DNA from: Camellia lanceoleosa
Taxonomy: Eukaryota > Streptophyta > Magnoliopsida > Ericales > Theaceae
Direction: 5' to 3'
DNA: 64,000 nucleotides
NCBI GenBank assembly: GCA_025200525.1
Contig: CM045767.1
Span: 5,777,437-5,841,436 of the forward strand
Positions 47,047 through 58,469 of this stretch are shown here, piece by piece. The notes beneath the pieces were generated by a model, which was not told the origin of the DNA, did no database searches, and saw nothing but the letters and a program-made list of their open reading frames with translations. The number at the start of each line of letters is the position of its first letter. Within the stretch, counting starts at the first letter, position 1. The position numbers and the translations under genes were made by a program.

Positions 47047-48411
47047 TTGAACATTCTCACTGTCTCAGTATTCGAAAAGACTAGTACATCTTTCATGGCC
47101 AAGCAAGTCTTTTCTTACATTGATCAAGCATATGAAGAGTTATTTGATAATGTTGTTCGTCCTCGAAAGAACCTTCATGCATTGATTAGCCACCTTTATC
47201 CGCCTCCATTTATACAAGTTATGGAAGCTTTCGCAAATCATCGACCTTTGAACCAAGAACCTACTGTTTACGATTCTTTGGAACACAAATTAGCAACCAT
47301 GGATATCGAAACCTCTTCTTCTGCAACAAATCCTTTTGTGTGGGATGAAGCTGTTGCTTCTTCTTCTTCAATGACCTCTGGCTAGGGAACTTGGCTTACC
47401 TCTACTCAACCTCAGACGAGGGAACGCATTCATCACCGATTCCTTGAATTCGATGACCTTAAAATTCCCCATTTCAAATGCAGTTCTATAGTATATCCAT
47501 ATGTTCCTATTGATCGTATATGCAGTCTTGAGGACAATCTGCTTTCAGCATGGTATACTTCTACCTTGCCATCTCGGATAGTTCGAAGTGTCCCACGTCC
47601 TGATGAAGCTTTAGGAATCAGTCCAGCACTTTTAGCCAAAAAAGAAAAACTTTATACCTCCGATTGGCTAGAATGTGTGGCCAGACCTGAATTCCTAGAT
47701 TCGTTCAGGGAACCTCCGACTGCTCCTCCTCTGCCTTCCAATCCAAATTGGATTGATGAATTGAGGCTCACTCTCTTTGAGGGCCAATACTTCACCCCCT
47801 ACCAGGCCCCAGTGCCTCCAACTCCTTATCAGCAATTTAGGGCTCAGACCTTACTTGCTACTTTTTCTCGTTTATCCTTTGAAGTCCTTCAAGATGACAT
47901 TCCCCACAAAAACTTTCTATGGGCTTGTGACATTATGTCTCGAAGTCATCTTCTCAACCCTGTGGTCCAAATTGAGCTTTATACATTTTTAGACCAACTT
48001 CTTCTCCTGCTCAACTAGCACTTCAATGCTTCCATTACCAGTGAAATTATGGATGAAGCCTTCTCTGCTCGAATTCAAGTTCAGTATGAGGCAGAGAACC
48101 TCCTTGATGAATATGAGGCTTTCAGGAGCTAGGATTCTGAGCATGGGGAGGATGTTGCTATGAGCGAAATGCACGAAGAAGAGAAAATGAACGCCACAGA
48201 TAAAGCCCTAAAAAAGATAGAATTCGAAGTGAAGGCCCAACAACTCTCTTTTCAATTAAGGGCTTACCAATTAGATAAACCAAACCTGGACAAGATAGAG
48301 GATAGAGTAGGAAAAGAGTATTCATTTATTGAGTTTTGTTGGACTAAATACCATGATCTTGTAACTTTGTCCATTCCATATTTCTATGAAATTGAGAATG
48401 TAATCAAATGA
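47047..48411 (+). pseudogene. Tat-B antisense ORF 1
   Basis: One plus-strand frame of 454 codons is interrupted by only three stops, all TAG (47383, 48016, 48130), with no frameshift. A second ATG at 47095 (MAKQVFSYIDQAYEELF) may be the real start. Visible are ISHLYPPPFIQVMEA, an Ser-rich stretch, FDDLKIPHFKCSSIVYPYV, a Pro-rich segment (PPTAPPLPSNPNWIDEL), a Leu-rich segment (TLLATFSRLSFEVLQ) and a Glu/Lys-rich C-terminal part (EEEKMNATDKALKKIEFEVK) likely to form a coiled coil. I do not recognise a family. It is antisense to pol, next to the 3' LTR, and separated from antisense ORF 2 by about 950 bp of non-coding sequence. Confidence 0.7.
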
Positions 48412-49364
48412 ATCCCAATGTAAATAGTACTTATCAATAAAACTGGGCTTTCCGAATTTCATTTTTCAGATTCTGATTTATCACTCCAATTGTAAACTTA
48501 ATTGAATGGTTGATGTGCTTTAACTCCCCAATTTCATCCCAAATCCTAACTCAAACTCTTCCAAAGTGTGAAGTTTTCTCTTTAAGAAAACAATTATTGC
48601 CTTACATACCGATTCTAGGATTAATATAATCCTTCAACTATCAGCTTCGAATTAACCAACTTTGTCCTTTGAAACTTGATTTGATCACATCCAATTCCCC
48701 AACATATGGTTAATATAATCGAGTAGTTTCAAATCAACTAATTTTACTTCAAACAAACAGTCTATATTTTCCAAAATATGGAAACCTTTTTTAAGGACTA
48801 CACTGTTTTATTCTAAAAAAGTGATTTCCTCTGTATACTACTAAACCAACTATTGCTTTGAAACCTAGAACAAACAAATCCTAATCGTAAGGTATTTCAA
48901 ATTTTGCTTCGAATGATTTTACTTTCATCAAGAAACCTAAAAACCGGTCTTTAATCCTTTTGAAGTAAACAAATACCTGAGCATTTCTGCACCCTTAGGT
49001 GTGGAATGTGCTTCGAAGTCGACTTCCTGCTTTCGAAGCCATTTGTCACTTGATTTTCGCGCCAAAACTTGGCTTCAAAGCCAAATATTTTATTTCGAAA
49101 CTAACATTAGTATTTGAGATACGTTTCCCTCCATAATTATCAACATTGAGGGAAACTTTTCGCACCCATACCTTTAGTACTTCTTTATGAATTTTGCCAC
49201 ATAAAACAACTGGGTGTTTTTCAGACGGAAAGGTTTAAAAACCCTTTTATTTTGTGCTCCCAATCCACTTCGTCGTCTAACACACAAACCCTTCATCTTC
49301 TATTGGCTTTCTCTTTCCCTTTACTCTCTTTCCCAACTTCATCTTCTGAAAAAACTCTCTATCA

Positions 49365-52300
49365 ATGGCTTCTTCTTTCTTGAAAATACCGGTTGTGGAG
49401 CGTGCGAGTCCATCTGTAGCCTTGAAAAGGATCATTGATTAAAAGAGTGAGAAGTACAAGGCTAGTGGGAAAAGTGCCATTGACGGACGCATCTTCATTC
49501 CTTGTCGTCATGAGTAACAAGCGTATGTGCTTGGGCCTATTTTTAAGGAGATTCCTACTGAGCTTCCAGCTCTGTACCCACGTCTAGAACATCATTGTCT
49601 CTTTTACGAAGGTGGTCTTCATTGGAGAAGTTGGAGGATGAACCGACCCCATCGTTGCTGGCCCACAGTGAGACTAGAGTGGGAGGAATGGTATGATCAG
49701 GTCGTCCCTGATAGGACTCTGGATCTTCAGGAGCTCTGCCTCTTTGACGCCCTCTAATTATCCAGGTTTACCATTTCGGAGGACCCTTTTTTAATACCTA
49801 CTGCCCTTTGTTTTTGGAATTCTGCTTTTAATTTCTTTCAATTTAGATGTGAGGTGATGGCTCCTACTGTTCTTGACATCTGCCATCTATTAGGATTATC
49901 CCCTACTGGTACCCCCATTGGTCCAGACTATCCTAACCTCAAAACCCATTTTTCCCTCCCATCTCTAAACTCATCCTATAGTGAATTTGTCAAGGTTGAG
50001 AATAAAAGAGAGGGCCCTGTGACTGATAGGGAATTTTTCTCTTTTATATTGTATTGGTTTTGCAAATTCCTCTTCTGCACCTCTTCTCAGAGGATCATGC
50101 CTGAATTTGCCCCTCTTGCCAAAGCCCTTGTTTTACGAAGAAATGTGGCCTTAGCTCCATACGTTCTAGGTCATGTTTATAGGGCTTGTCCCCCTTTTTT
50201 TTTGTGAAAAACCCTTGGATGCCAATCAGGGAGGCCCATTTTGGATACTTCAACTTGGCTTTTTGCATACTTCACTGAGTTACAATCTAAATGCCTAAGG
50301 TTTTTGGAGCCAAACCCTACCACTTATGGCATGAAGTTGGCCAATGTTTCACTCTATCCTTCCAACTTTGCTTTTACTTTTCTTTCTTCTACCAACTCCC
50401 AGCTTCCCCTTCTTCTCACAGTTTCTGCCCCTTCGAACCTACAAATATTGGCCTATCCTGGTTGAGGACCTTTTTGAGTGATAGGTCCTGTTCTACACCC
50501 TAACACAAAAACATGTGGGCCTCTATTCTGATTCCTAGAGAATTATTCATTGGGACTATGAACCCCAGAGCATACAAATGCATCGCTGAGCCCTATTGTC
50601 CTGCCCAATTTGCTAGGCAATTTGGATTCTCACAAGGGGTCCCAATACCTCTCTGCAATCAGACCAATTTAAGCCCTACCAGTAGGGATCTAAAGATTCG
50701 AAGATCTAGATTGGAAGAAACAACTTCCAAATTCATCCAGGACTTGATCGACTTTGAGTACTTACCCTTCATACCTCAAAGCAACATACTGAAAAGGTGA
50801 CAGAATTGGTGGATGGCCAATATGGAGGTGCACTTGGCCATTCCTCCTCAAGATCTGTTGATGGTACTGGATGTACCTCAAGCCAAATCCAAAAGGACTG
50901 GAGTTGTTACCTCTTCCACTGCTCCTGCTACTTCAGTTCTTGCGCCTGTCACTACAAAGTTTGTTCCTGCTGCCTCAACTCCTTCTAGAGTTACTCGAGC
51001 TGCTCGAAGAAAAGTATGTACTCCTGTTTCTTTTCTCTTTTTCTCATTTATGATGCTCTTGTCCTTACTTATAGCTCTTTTTTTGGTGTAGGTAGTATGG
51101 GTGCCTCACAAGGAGATTCTCCCCAAAAAGTTCAAGCTTTAAATCTTCTCAAGAGCAAACAGTAACAACAAAGGAAAAGAAAGCTCTTACTTGACCCTGA
51201 AGAGAAGGTACCTAAGGGTCATGTAGAAGAAGAGGAAGCAGAAAAAGAAGAGACAGAAAAAGAGCAAGAGACACCCTTAAAGAGAAGGAAGAAAATGACT
51301 ATCTCTCTGTTTGATTTCATTGGAGACCTCATTCACGAAGCATCTGCTAAAGCAGTGGAAGCAGAACATTCCAAAGAACTTATTGTATTTCAGAGGGTTA
51401 AGAAGAGGAGGCAACAACAAATGCTTAAAGATGAAGCTGTTGCTGCTGATGCACTCTAAAAAGAAGTTGCAAGAAAACAACAAACTACTGGACATTATAC
51501 TCTTCGCAGCTCTCCAATCATAGCCACCACTTCTGAAACTAGTAATTTCCTTCGTGCCTCTATTTTATTTTCTGAAATTCTTGATATTCAGACTTTAACA
51601 TTACTTTGTATTTCTTCTTTTGCAGCAACAACTATTTTGTCTTCTCCTTCGATAAGGGCTCCTTCAATTTCATCTGAAGTTGACATACTTCGAACTGTAG
51701 AGCCAATTCAAGTAATACTCCCACTTCATGATCCTACATTTTTCATACCTTTCTTGAGGCCAAGCATTCCTACATCCCCATCTTTCGGCTTAACTTTATA
51801 CTTTCCTTTTCTTTTCTTCAATTCTATCCAATTTATTCTTCCTTCAAGCCTTGCTGCTTCTTCCCCTCCTGAGGAAATTCCAACTATTACTTCATCTCCA
51901 GTGATAGCTGATTCCCATAGAGAAGACACTGGTAACTCTCCAGTTCCTTGTCCACTACTTACCGGTAGCCAAAACTATGGAAACTGCTATGGATGCTTCA
52001 CCTTCTTCTCTTATTCCTATGCAGCCATCTCTTCCTTCTACCAGAGTTCTTTCTGTACCCTCCATGTCAACGGATGAGGTGGACATCTTTGCGCTAGGCT
52101 AGCTAGTCTTTTTGACATGCCTTCCAGCACTCCCATAGCTAACAATGAAACTGAGCCATTAGTCCTAGCTGATTCTCTCTGAAAAAATTTTGAGAGCTTT
52201 TCCTCCACTAGTAGAACTTCCTTGCCTGCATTAGACTTAGATAGCTATTTGGAGTTGCTGACTTCCTTCTCGAGGATTCCCTTCGAAGCCCTACAAAGGC

Positions 52301-52778
52301 CTATAATCAAGAATGGCTTCCTCTAGTGCTGCAAGGTTGTTGAGCAATCCAGCATGACTATTTCAAGTCATTTATCTCAAGCGGCAGCTCCCATTGATTT
52401 TTACATAAACATCTGCCATGCTGCCAAAGCTGCAGAAGAGAAATTGCTAAGAGACTAGAGTTTTGTTTCCCAAATACATACTGAAGTCTCAGAATTGAAA
52501 GAACAACATTCTTCTGTCTCCTAATTTCGAGCTTAACTATTGGAGAAGAAAGCTCAGCTTAAAGAAGAGTTATCAGCGGTTAACTAGGCTTTAGATCGAA
52601 TTGCCACAAAACTGCAGATCACTAACCAAGGATTGGCTTATCGAAAATAGGAGATGGCTACAGCCATTCAGTTGTTCCCATCTCTTAAGAGTAGAGAGTC
52701 AATTGTAAAGGAACAGCTGAAACACTGTACTGACTTTTGGGCCAATCTATGGCGACATGTATTCAACTCATTATGAAA
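49365..52778 (+). pseudogene. Tat-B antisense ORF 2, plant-mobile-domain-like
   Basis: From ATG 49365 (MASSFLKIPVVERAS) one frame runs to about 50470 through five stops. It contains LPALYPRLEHHCLFYEGGLHW, then FWNSAFNFFQFRCEVMAPTV and LDICHLLGLSPTGTPIGPD, then DREFFSFILYWFCKFLFCTS, matching the layout of the plant mobile domain (FWN..F.F..GE..PTLLD...L.GL...G.P). After a frameshift come FARQFGFSQGVPIPL, a Ser/Pro linker, a GT..AG intron candidate (51013-51091), a basic KRRKK stretch, Ser/Pro-rich sequence, and a charged C-terminal part with coiled-coil character (KEQHSSVS, LLEKKAQLKEELSAVN) to about 52778. This domain is also known in plant genes and in transposons. Role unknown. Confidence 0.75.
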
Positions 52779-52832
52779 TAAAATCTTTATTTTATTATTT
52801 GAGTGTTTTCATGCTCTTTTATTTAGCACTTA

Positions 52833-54000
52833 TTATATTCCTTGTGTTTCCCATATGGTTGGGTAATAAGGCTTCAAATATCTACCATTAATCTTCTTGG
52901 AGTGTACATATCCATTCAAAATTTTCAAATGATATGCTCCCAAAGGCAAGACCCTATGAATTTGATATGGTCCTTTCCAGTTAAGTAACCATTTGCCAAA
53001 CTTGTAGCTTTTAATCCCTATTGGGAGTATTGTCTTTCATACCAAATCACCTTCATCAAAGCTAATGTGCTTGACCTTTTTATTATAGTTTTTGGCTGCT
53101 TTCTTCTTTTGAAAAAGAATGCTATTTAATGCTAGAAATCTAGCTTCATCCACATTTTCTAATTCCAAGCACATACTCTAATGGTACTGCTCAAGAATTA
53201 ACTGATCTTGGCATCTCACCCTCAAGGACTTGATGTTAATTTTTACAGATAGTACTGTATCATGTCCATATACTAAGGTATAAGGAGTGACTCCTGTACT
53301 TGACCTTGGAGAAGTCCTATAAGCCCATAATACATCCAACAGTAAGTTATGCCAATCCTTGGGATTGTCTTCCACAACTTTCTGTATTCCTTTCTTCAAA
53401 GATTTATTGGATGATTCTGCCTGACCATTGGCTTGTACATAATAGGGAGTAGAATTAAAAAGGCTAATTCTAAACTCTGCCACAAAAGACTTTACCATTT
53501 TCTTATCAAATACAGTCCCATTATCAACAGTTATAGTCTGTGGGATACCAAATTTGTGGATCAGATCTTTAATGAATCCAATAACTTCGGTCTGGTTTAC
53601 AGCCTTATATAGCTTAGATTTGACCCACTTAGTGAAGTAATCTGTGGCTGCTAAGATGAAACAATGATGCTTCGAAGAGGATGGATGTATTTTCCCTATC
53701 ATATCCATAGCCCATCCTCTAAACGGCCAAGGCTTCACAACCGCATGCAGATCAGTTATGGGTACATGTCTTATTGTGTCATGCTTTTGGCTTGCCTGGC
53801 AACCTTTAGCATATTCTATGCAATCTTTAAGGATGCTTGGCCAATAGTAAGAATGTCTTCGAAGCAGCCATCTCATCTTCACACTAGGCTGATGAGCACC
53901 ACAGATGCCTTCATGAACCTCAGCCATGACTGTCAATGCTTCCTTTAGACCTAAACATTCCAATAATAACTCATTTGCTCCCTTTTTGTAGAGAGCACTA
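52833..54000 (-). pseudogene. pol: Tat-B integrase
   Basis: Zinc-binding segment (VHEGICGAHQPSVKMRWLLR, AKGCQASQKHD), core WAMDMIGKIHPSSSKHHCF, FTKWVKSKLYKAV, ITVDNGTVFDKKM and VQANGQAESSNKSLKK (D, D, E present). A stop follows ILEQYH at 53178, but the same frame continues through a GPY-type C-terminal domain (FDEGDLV, a stop, WKGPYQIHRVLPLGAYHL, INGRYLKPYY) to the natural end at 52833. Confidence 0.93.
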
Positions 54001-54229
54001 CCATACATTATGTATTGCATCGATTGTAATTTGATTTTTTTGCTAGCTTTCGAAGATGAGCCAACTAGATACTGCATTATTAGATGCCTCCAATCTTGTT
54101 CTTGTAAGTCATTATGATTGACTTCTAAAACTACATTCCTTTTATTTAAGGGTGGTACTACCTTTTTATATGTTGTTTGGCTTATGTTCATTTGAGTGTT
54201 ATCCTTTCTCTTGAAATTCGAAACTTTTT

Positions 54230-54743
54230 TAGCCACATCATTAGCTTTATTATTCAAGAATCTTGGGACATAAGTTACATTTGTTATCTGAAATTGAGAA
54301 AGCAAATATAATGCAACAACATAATATGGCAACATGCTTACACTTTGACACTTGAAAATTCCTTTCACCTGGTTAACCACCAATTGAGAATCTCCAAATA
54401 TATCAACTGCATGAGCCTGTAATCCAATAAGTATTTCCAGTCCCATTATTAAAGCTTCATATTCAGCTTGATTATTGGAGCAAATAATTTCATCCACTCT
54501 GAAACCATGTGTGGTTTCTACCCCTTGTGGTGACTTAATCACCACACCAATTCTAGTTAGACTATTGGCTTTTGATCCATCGAACCACATTTGCCATGGT
54601 TCAACACTAACCATACCAAGTTCCATTATCTTTTGGCTTTCTGTTTGACATGGATGATCTGCCAATAAATTAGGTAAAACTTGTCCTTTTATTGCCTTTT
54701 GGGAAACATATTCAGATGAAATTCTAATAAAGCTAGTATCCAT
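54230..54743 (-). pseudogene. pol: Tat-B second (archaeal-type) RNase H
   Basis: WQMWFDGSKANSLTRIGVVI (first Asp), SNNQAEYEALIMGLEIL (Glu), VDIFGDSQLVVNQVKG (Asp) and NVTYVPRFLNNKANDVAKK. All catalytic acidic residues are present. It leads in frame into the linker and integrase. Confidence 0.92.
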
Positions 54744-55900
54744 TTACTAATTCTTCCTCTCAACATAAGTCTAGATAACATATATTTAACCAAATCTGTT
54801 GTTGCAATTACCAAGACAGTTGTAGGTAAAAGATAGTATCTTAGTTTCATTGTAGCAAAATACAATGTAAGACACAGCTTTTCTACAGCTGAATATTTAC
54901 ATTCACAAGAATTGAGAAACCTACTAAGGTAATAAACTGCTTGCTCTTTGCCTTCTTCATTGTCCTGGGCTAAGAAAACTCCCAATGAATCTTCTACTGT
55001 AGCTATGTACAACTTCAAGGGCTTATCACCCTTTGGTGGCATCAGCACTGGAGGGTTTGCCAAGTAGGCTTTGATTCATTCGAAAGCAGTTTGATGCTCT
55101 GCTGTCCACACAAATTCCTCTTTATCTTTCAATCTCAATAAGGAAGAAAATACTTTAGTTTTCCCTGCAGTATTAGAAATAAATCTTCGAAGAAAATTAA
55201 CCTATCCAAGGAATTTTTGTACTTCTTTCTTACTTGATAGAGGTCTGGTTTCAATGATAGCTTTGGCTTTGTTCTGATCAATCTGTATTCCCTTCTTGTG
55301 TATTACATAGCCCAAGAAGTTTCCAGCTGATACGCCAAAAGCACATTTGAGAGGGTTAAGTTTCAACTTGAACTTTCTCATTCTTTCAAAAGCTGCTTCC
55401 AAGTGAAACAAATGTTCCTCCATGAATTAGGACTTTACTATAATGTCATCAATGTAACACTCTAAATATCCTCCAATGAGATCATGAAAGATAGTGTTCA
55501 CAGCCCTTTGATAAGTAGCCCCAATATTTTTCAGACCAAATGGCATTTTAACCCATTCGAAGGTACCAATGTTCCCAGGACATCTAAATGTTATCTTGTG
55601 GATGTCCTCTTCTGCAATGCAGATTTGGTTATAACCAGAGTGCCCATCCATCATTGATAAAATCTTGTGCCCTGCTGAACTGTCTACCAATAAATCTACT
55701 ATGGGCATAGGGTACTAATCTTTTGGAGTTGCTAAATTCAGGTTTCTGAAATCGATGCATACCCTTATTTTTCCATTCTTCTTAACTACAGGCACAATAT
55801 TGGATAAGCATTCAACATACCTAGTTGTCCTAATAAAGCCTACCTTGAGGAGCCTAAGAATTTCCTCCTTAACCTTCGGAATCACTTCAGGACTCATCCT
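54689..55900 (-). pseudogene. pol: Tat-B reverse transcriptase and gypsy RNase H
   Basis: MSPEVIPKVKEEILRLLKVG, VVKKNGKIRVCIDFRNLN, MMDGHSGYNQICIAEEDIHK, MPFGLKNIGATYQRAVN and an intact YIDDIIVKS active site. Then NPLKCAFGVSAGNFLGYVIH, SKKEVQKFLG, and gRNase H with LKLYIATVEDSLGVFLAQDN, YYLSRFLNSCECKYSAVEKL and LRYYLLPTTVLV. Interrupted only by in-frame stops near 55715, 55427 and 55202 plus one in the connection, and a frame change into the next domain. Confidence 0.93.
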
Positions 55901-56762
55901 TCTTGGTTTTTACTTGTATGGCTTGAAATTAGGCCTCATAAGGAGCCTATGTTCTACTAATGACCTATCCAATCCTGGTAGTTCATTATAAGACCATGCA
56001 AAACAATCTTTATATCTCTTTAAAACCACCAACAACTGGTCCCTATTAAGTGCATTTAACTAAGCACTTATATAGGTGTGCTACTGTATAGAACCTTCCC
56101 CTAAGTTTACTTCTTCCAAGGGGTCTTGCATCTGAGAACTCACTGATGCTTCTTTTTTGATTTCTTATGTCTTTGAAGTAAACTTCTTGCTTTGTTCTGC
56201 TCCCAGTTTCTTTGAGTCAACATCTTTGTCATCCTCCTCATAGACAAAGTCTGTCCATAAGGCTTCTTCTTCCTGTATCTCCTGGACTTTTGTTTCAATG
56301 TCCAATGCACAGTATTTATCAAAGGCCAAAAACCTGTCATGTTGCTGCTTCTGCTTACAACCAATTACCATGGCTTTTTTCTCTTGCTCTTGCACCTTTT
56401 GGACTATTGATTTTACGTCCAATACTGATAACTTAATTAAAGCCAAAGATCTGGCCTCCTGGGTTCCATCTTTTTGCCTACAACCAGGCATCATTGTCAT
56501 CATTGGCGACAAACTCTTCATCAGCACTTTCCTAGACTAAGTGCTTCAGGTGTGCTAATTCCTCATCAGCCGTCACTTCGGCTGATCCATCAGGTTTTCT
56601 CAGTATACTGAGTGGTATCACTCTTTCAGTATACAATTTGGCCTCTACAAAATCTGCACTAGCTACGAAGGATTAAGGGTCTGTATTGATCTCATCTGTT
56701 TCTCCATTGCCCAAGGCCATCATTATCTTCTGATGTAGAGAGGAAGGTTTGTTGGTGTGAAT

Positions 56763-57179
56763 CTAATCCCTACCAAGTAGAGCATTATACTTAGCATTGT
56801 TGTCGATAGCGAAGAATGCCGTTATGTAGTCCCTAGTTCCTACACTCAGGTTGATGGGCAAAATACCCTGGGCCATTTGTTTGTCCCCAGCGAAACCAGC
56901 AATGGTTGTGCTAGTTGAGATTAATCTGGGGTTCCTTTTTCTTAGTTTCTTCAAGGAAGATTTCGGAAGCAGGTGTACTGCTGCCTCATTATCCACCAAT
57001 ACCCGATTCATTTGTGTCCCATCGAAGAAGGCCTTGATATACAAGGGTTTGACATGCTGTGTTATGGATGTCGTGGGATACTCAAAAGGGTATGAGAGGT
57101 TAATACTTACCTCTTCCTCAGTCTCATCTCTAGTTTCCATTGGTGTGGCCACTTCAGATTCGTCTTGCACCATACTCAC
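56763..57179 (-). pseudogene. pro: Tat-B protease
   Basis: YIKAFFDGTQMNRVLVDNEA, then AAVHLLPKSSLKKLRKRN, STTIAGFAGDKQMAQGILPI and AFFAIDNNAKYNALLGRD, the fold signature of Tat-type aspartic protease with the catalytic Asp in LVDN (usually LVDGG/LVDNG before AAV, here LVDNEAAV). It ends at a stop where the Trp of GRDWIH is usual. Confidence 0.85.
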
Positions 57180-57199
57180 TTGTGAGTCTTTACCAGAAA

Positions 57200-58469
57200 C
57201 TGGAATTAGGTCAATCTCCTAACCTTGGTTTTTATCTTCAGCTTGGAACTCCTGTGGTAGTATATGCACCGTATTCACTGACACTGGAGGAAACGAGCCA
57301 AATTAGACGACTGGCTGTACCTGCTTCTTTTCTTGGCCAACTTGTTCAATTATTTCAGAAGCATATTCCATGCTGCATTCTGACACTTCAGTACTAGTAA
57401 CTTTCTTCGAATGGTTTGTTTCTGCTGGTTTTTTGACCAAAAATGTATATTCAGCTATGAAGGCTTCGAACATTTCCTCCTCAACCATCTCCTTCCTTTG
57501 GCCTAGGCCAACTTCTCCATTTGTGTTACTGTTGCTTTTCATCAAAGCCCTTTCCAATCTTGCTAACCTAGATCTTTCTTTGGCTTTTAGTTCGGAGTGA
57601 ACTTTAGACTTTTCTTTTCCTCTATCTGGCCCTTTGACTGGACCAATGAAGAGCTTTCTTCACTTTCTTTCAGATCCTTCTGGTACTGAGTGTACCTTCG
57701 CTGGATCTTCCTCTTTTGGGATCTAGAAATCACTGGGACCATATTTGGTTCCTTTGTTTTTGGATGCTTTAGTAACACCCAATTATTTGAAGCCACCAAA
57801 GGAGGTTTAACCATTCTACCCTGGTCTCCAACAACATTTCTTTGGGTAGACATTTCCCTAGGTTTGTTATGCATGACAAACCAATCTGGAACTCCAGGTA
57901 CCCATGAACCCACTAGCCTAGTTGTCGAACTGTCTCTTTCTTCCTTCGAAGCCAATTTTGAAGCTAGCTGTGAAGGCCACTGCTTGGCCTAACTCCCTGT
58001 TTTGGGCCTAATTCAAGCCTTCCATGAAGGTGGCCACTTTCCTTTTTGTGTGAGGCTGGTCTAGGAGGCCAATCTCTAGCTTTGATCCCATGACTTGAAC
58101 TCACTTCAAGTTTCCTCTCAGGATGATTGCCCTTCATTTGGTAATAGTTGGTTGGTCTGAATTCATGTAGAGGTCTCTTGCCCTTGGGGTGCACTCTAGT
58201 GGCTGTTGGCTCAGCCATAAATGGCTACTACCTAGTACCAATTGGATATGGCCTTTTGTTATAGGCACTGATTGGTTTAGGACGCCTCTGCACATCCTTT
58301 TAATATTGTTTCCCAGCAATCGGAAGCCCTTTCACCCACTTATAGCTCAACCTACACCTGGGACACATTCTTTGCATGACAACTGCCTCTAAAGAATCAT
58401 CATCCAGTGCCTCTTCATCAGAGTCTTCTCTCTAGTCTGCAAAGCCCTGTCCAATAGCTGATAAACTTC
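57200..58469 (-). other. Tat-B gag-protease spacer
   Basis: Coding-like minus-strand pieces (for example QRMCPRCRLSYKWVKGLPI, GVPDWFVMHNKPREMS and a charged KRKIQRRYTQYQKDL stretch) link gag to protease. They lie in changing frames with stops. No catalytic domain recognised. Confidence 0.5.

Noticed and set aside
51637..52077. 146-residue ORF considered as an independent gene
   Set aside because: It is the Ser/Pro-rich linker of antisense ORF 2 in one frame; upstream and downstream pieces belong to the same coding remnant.
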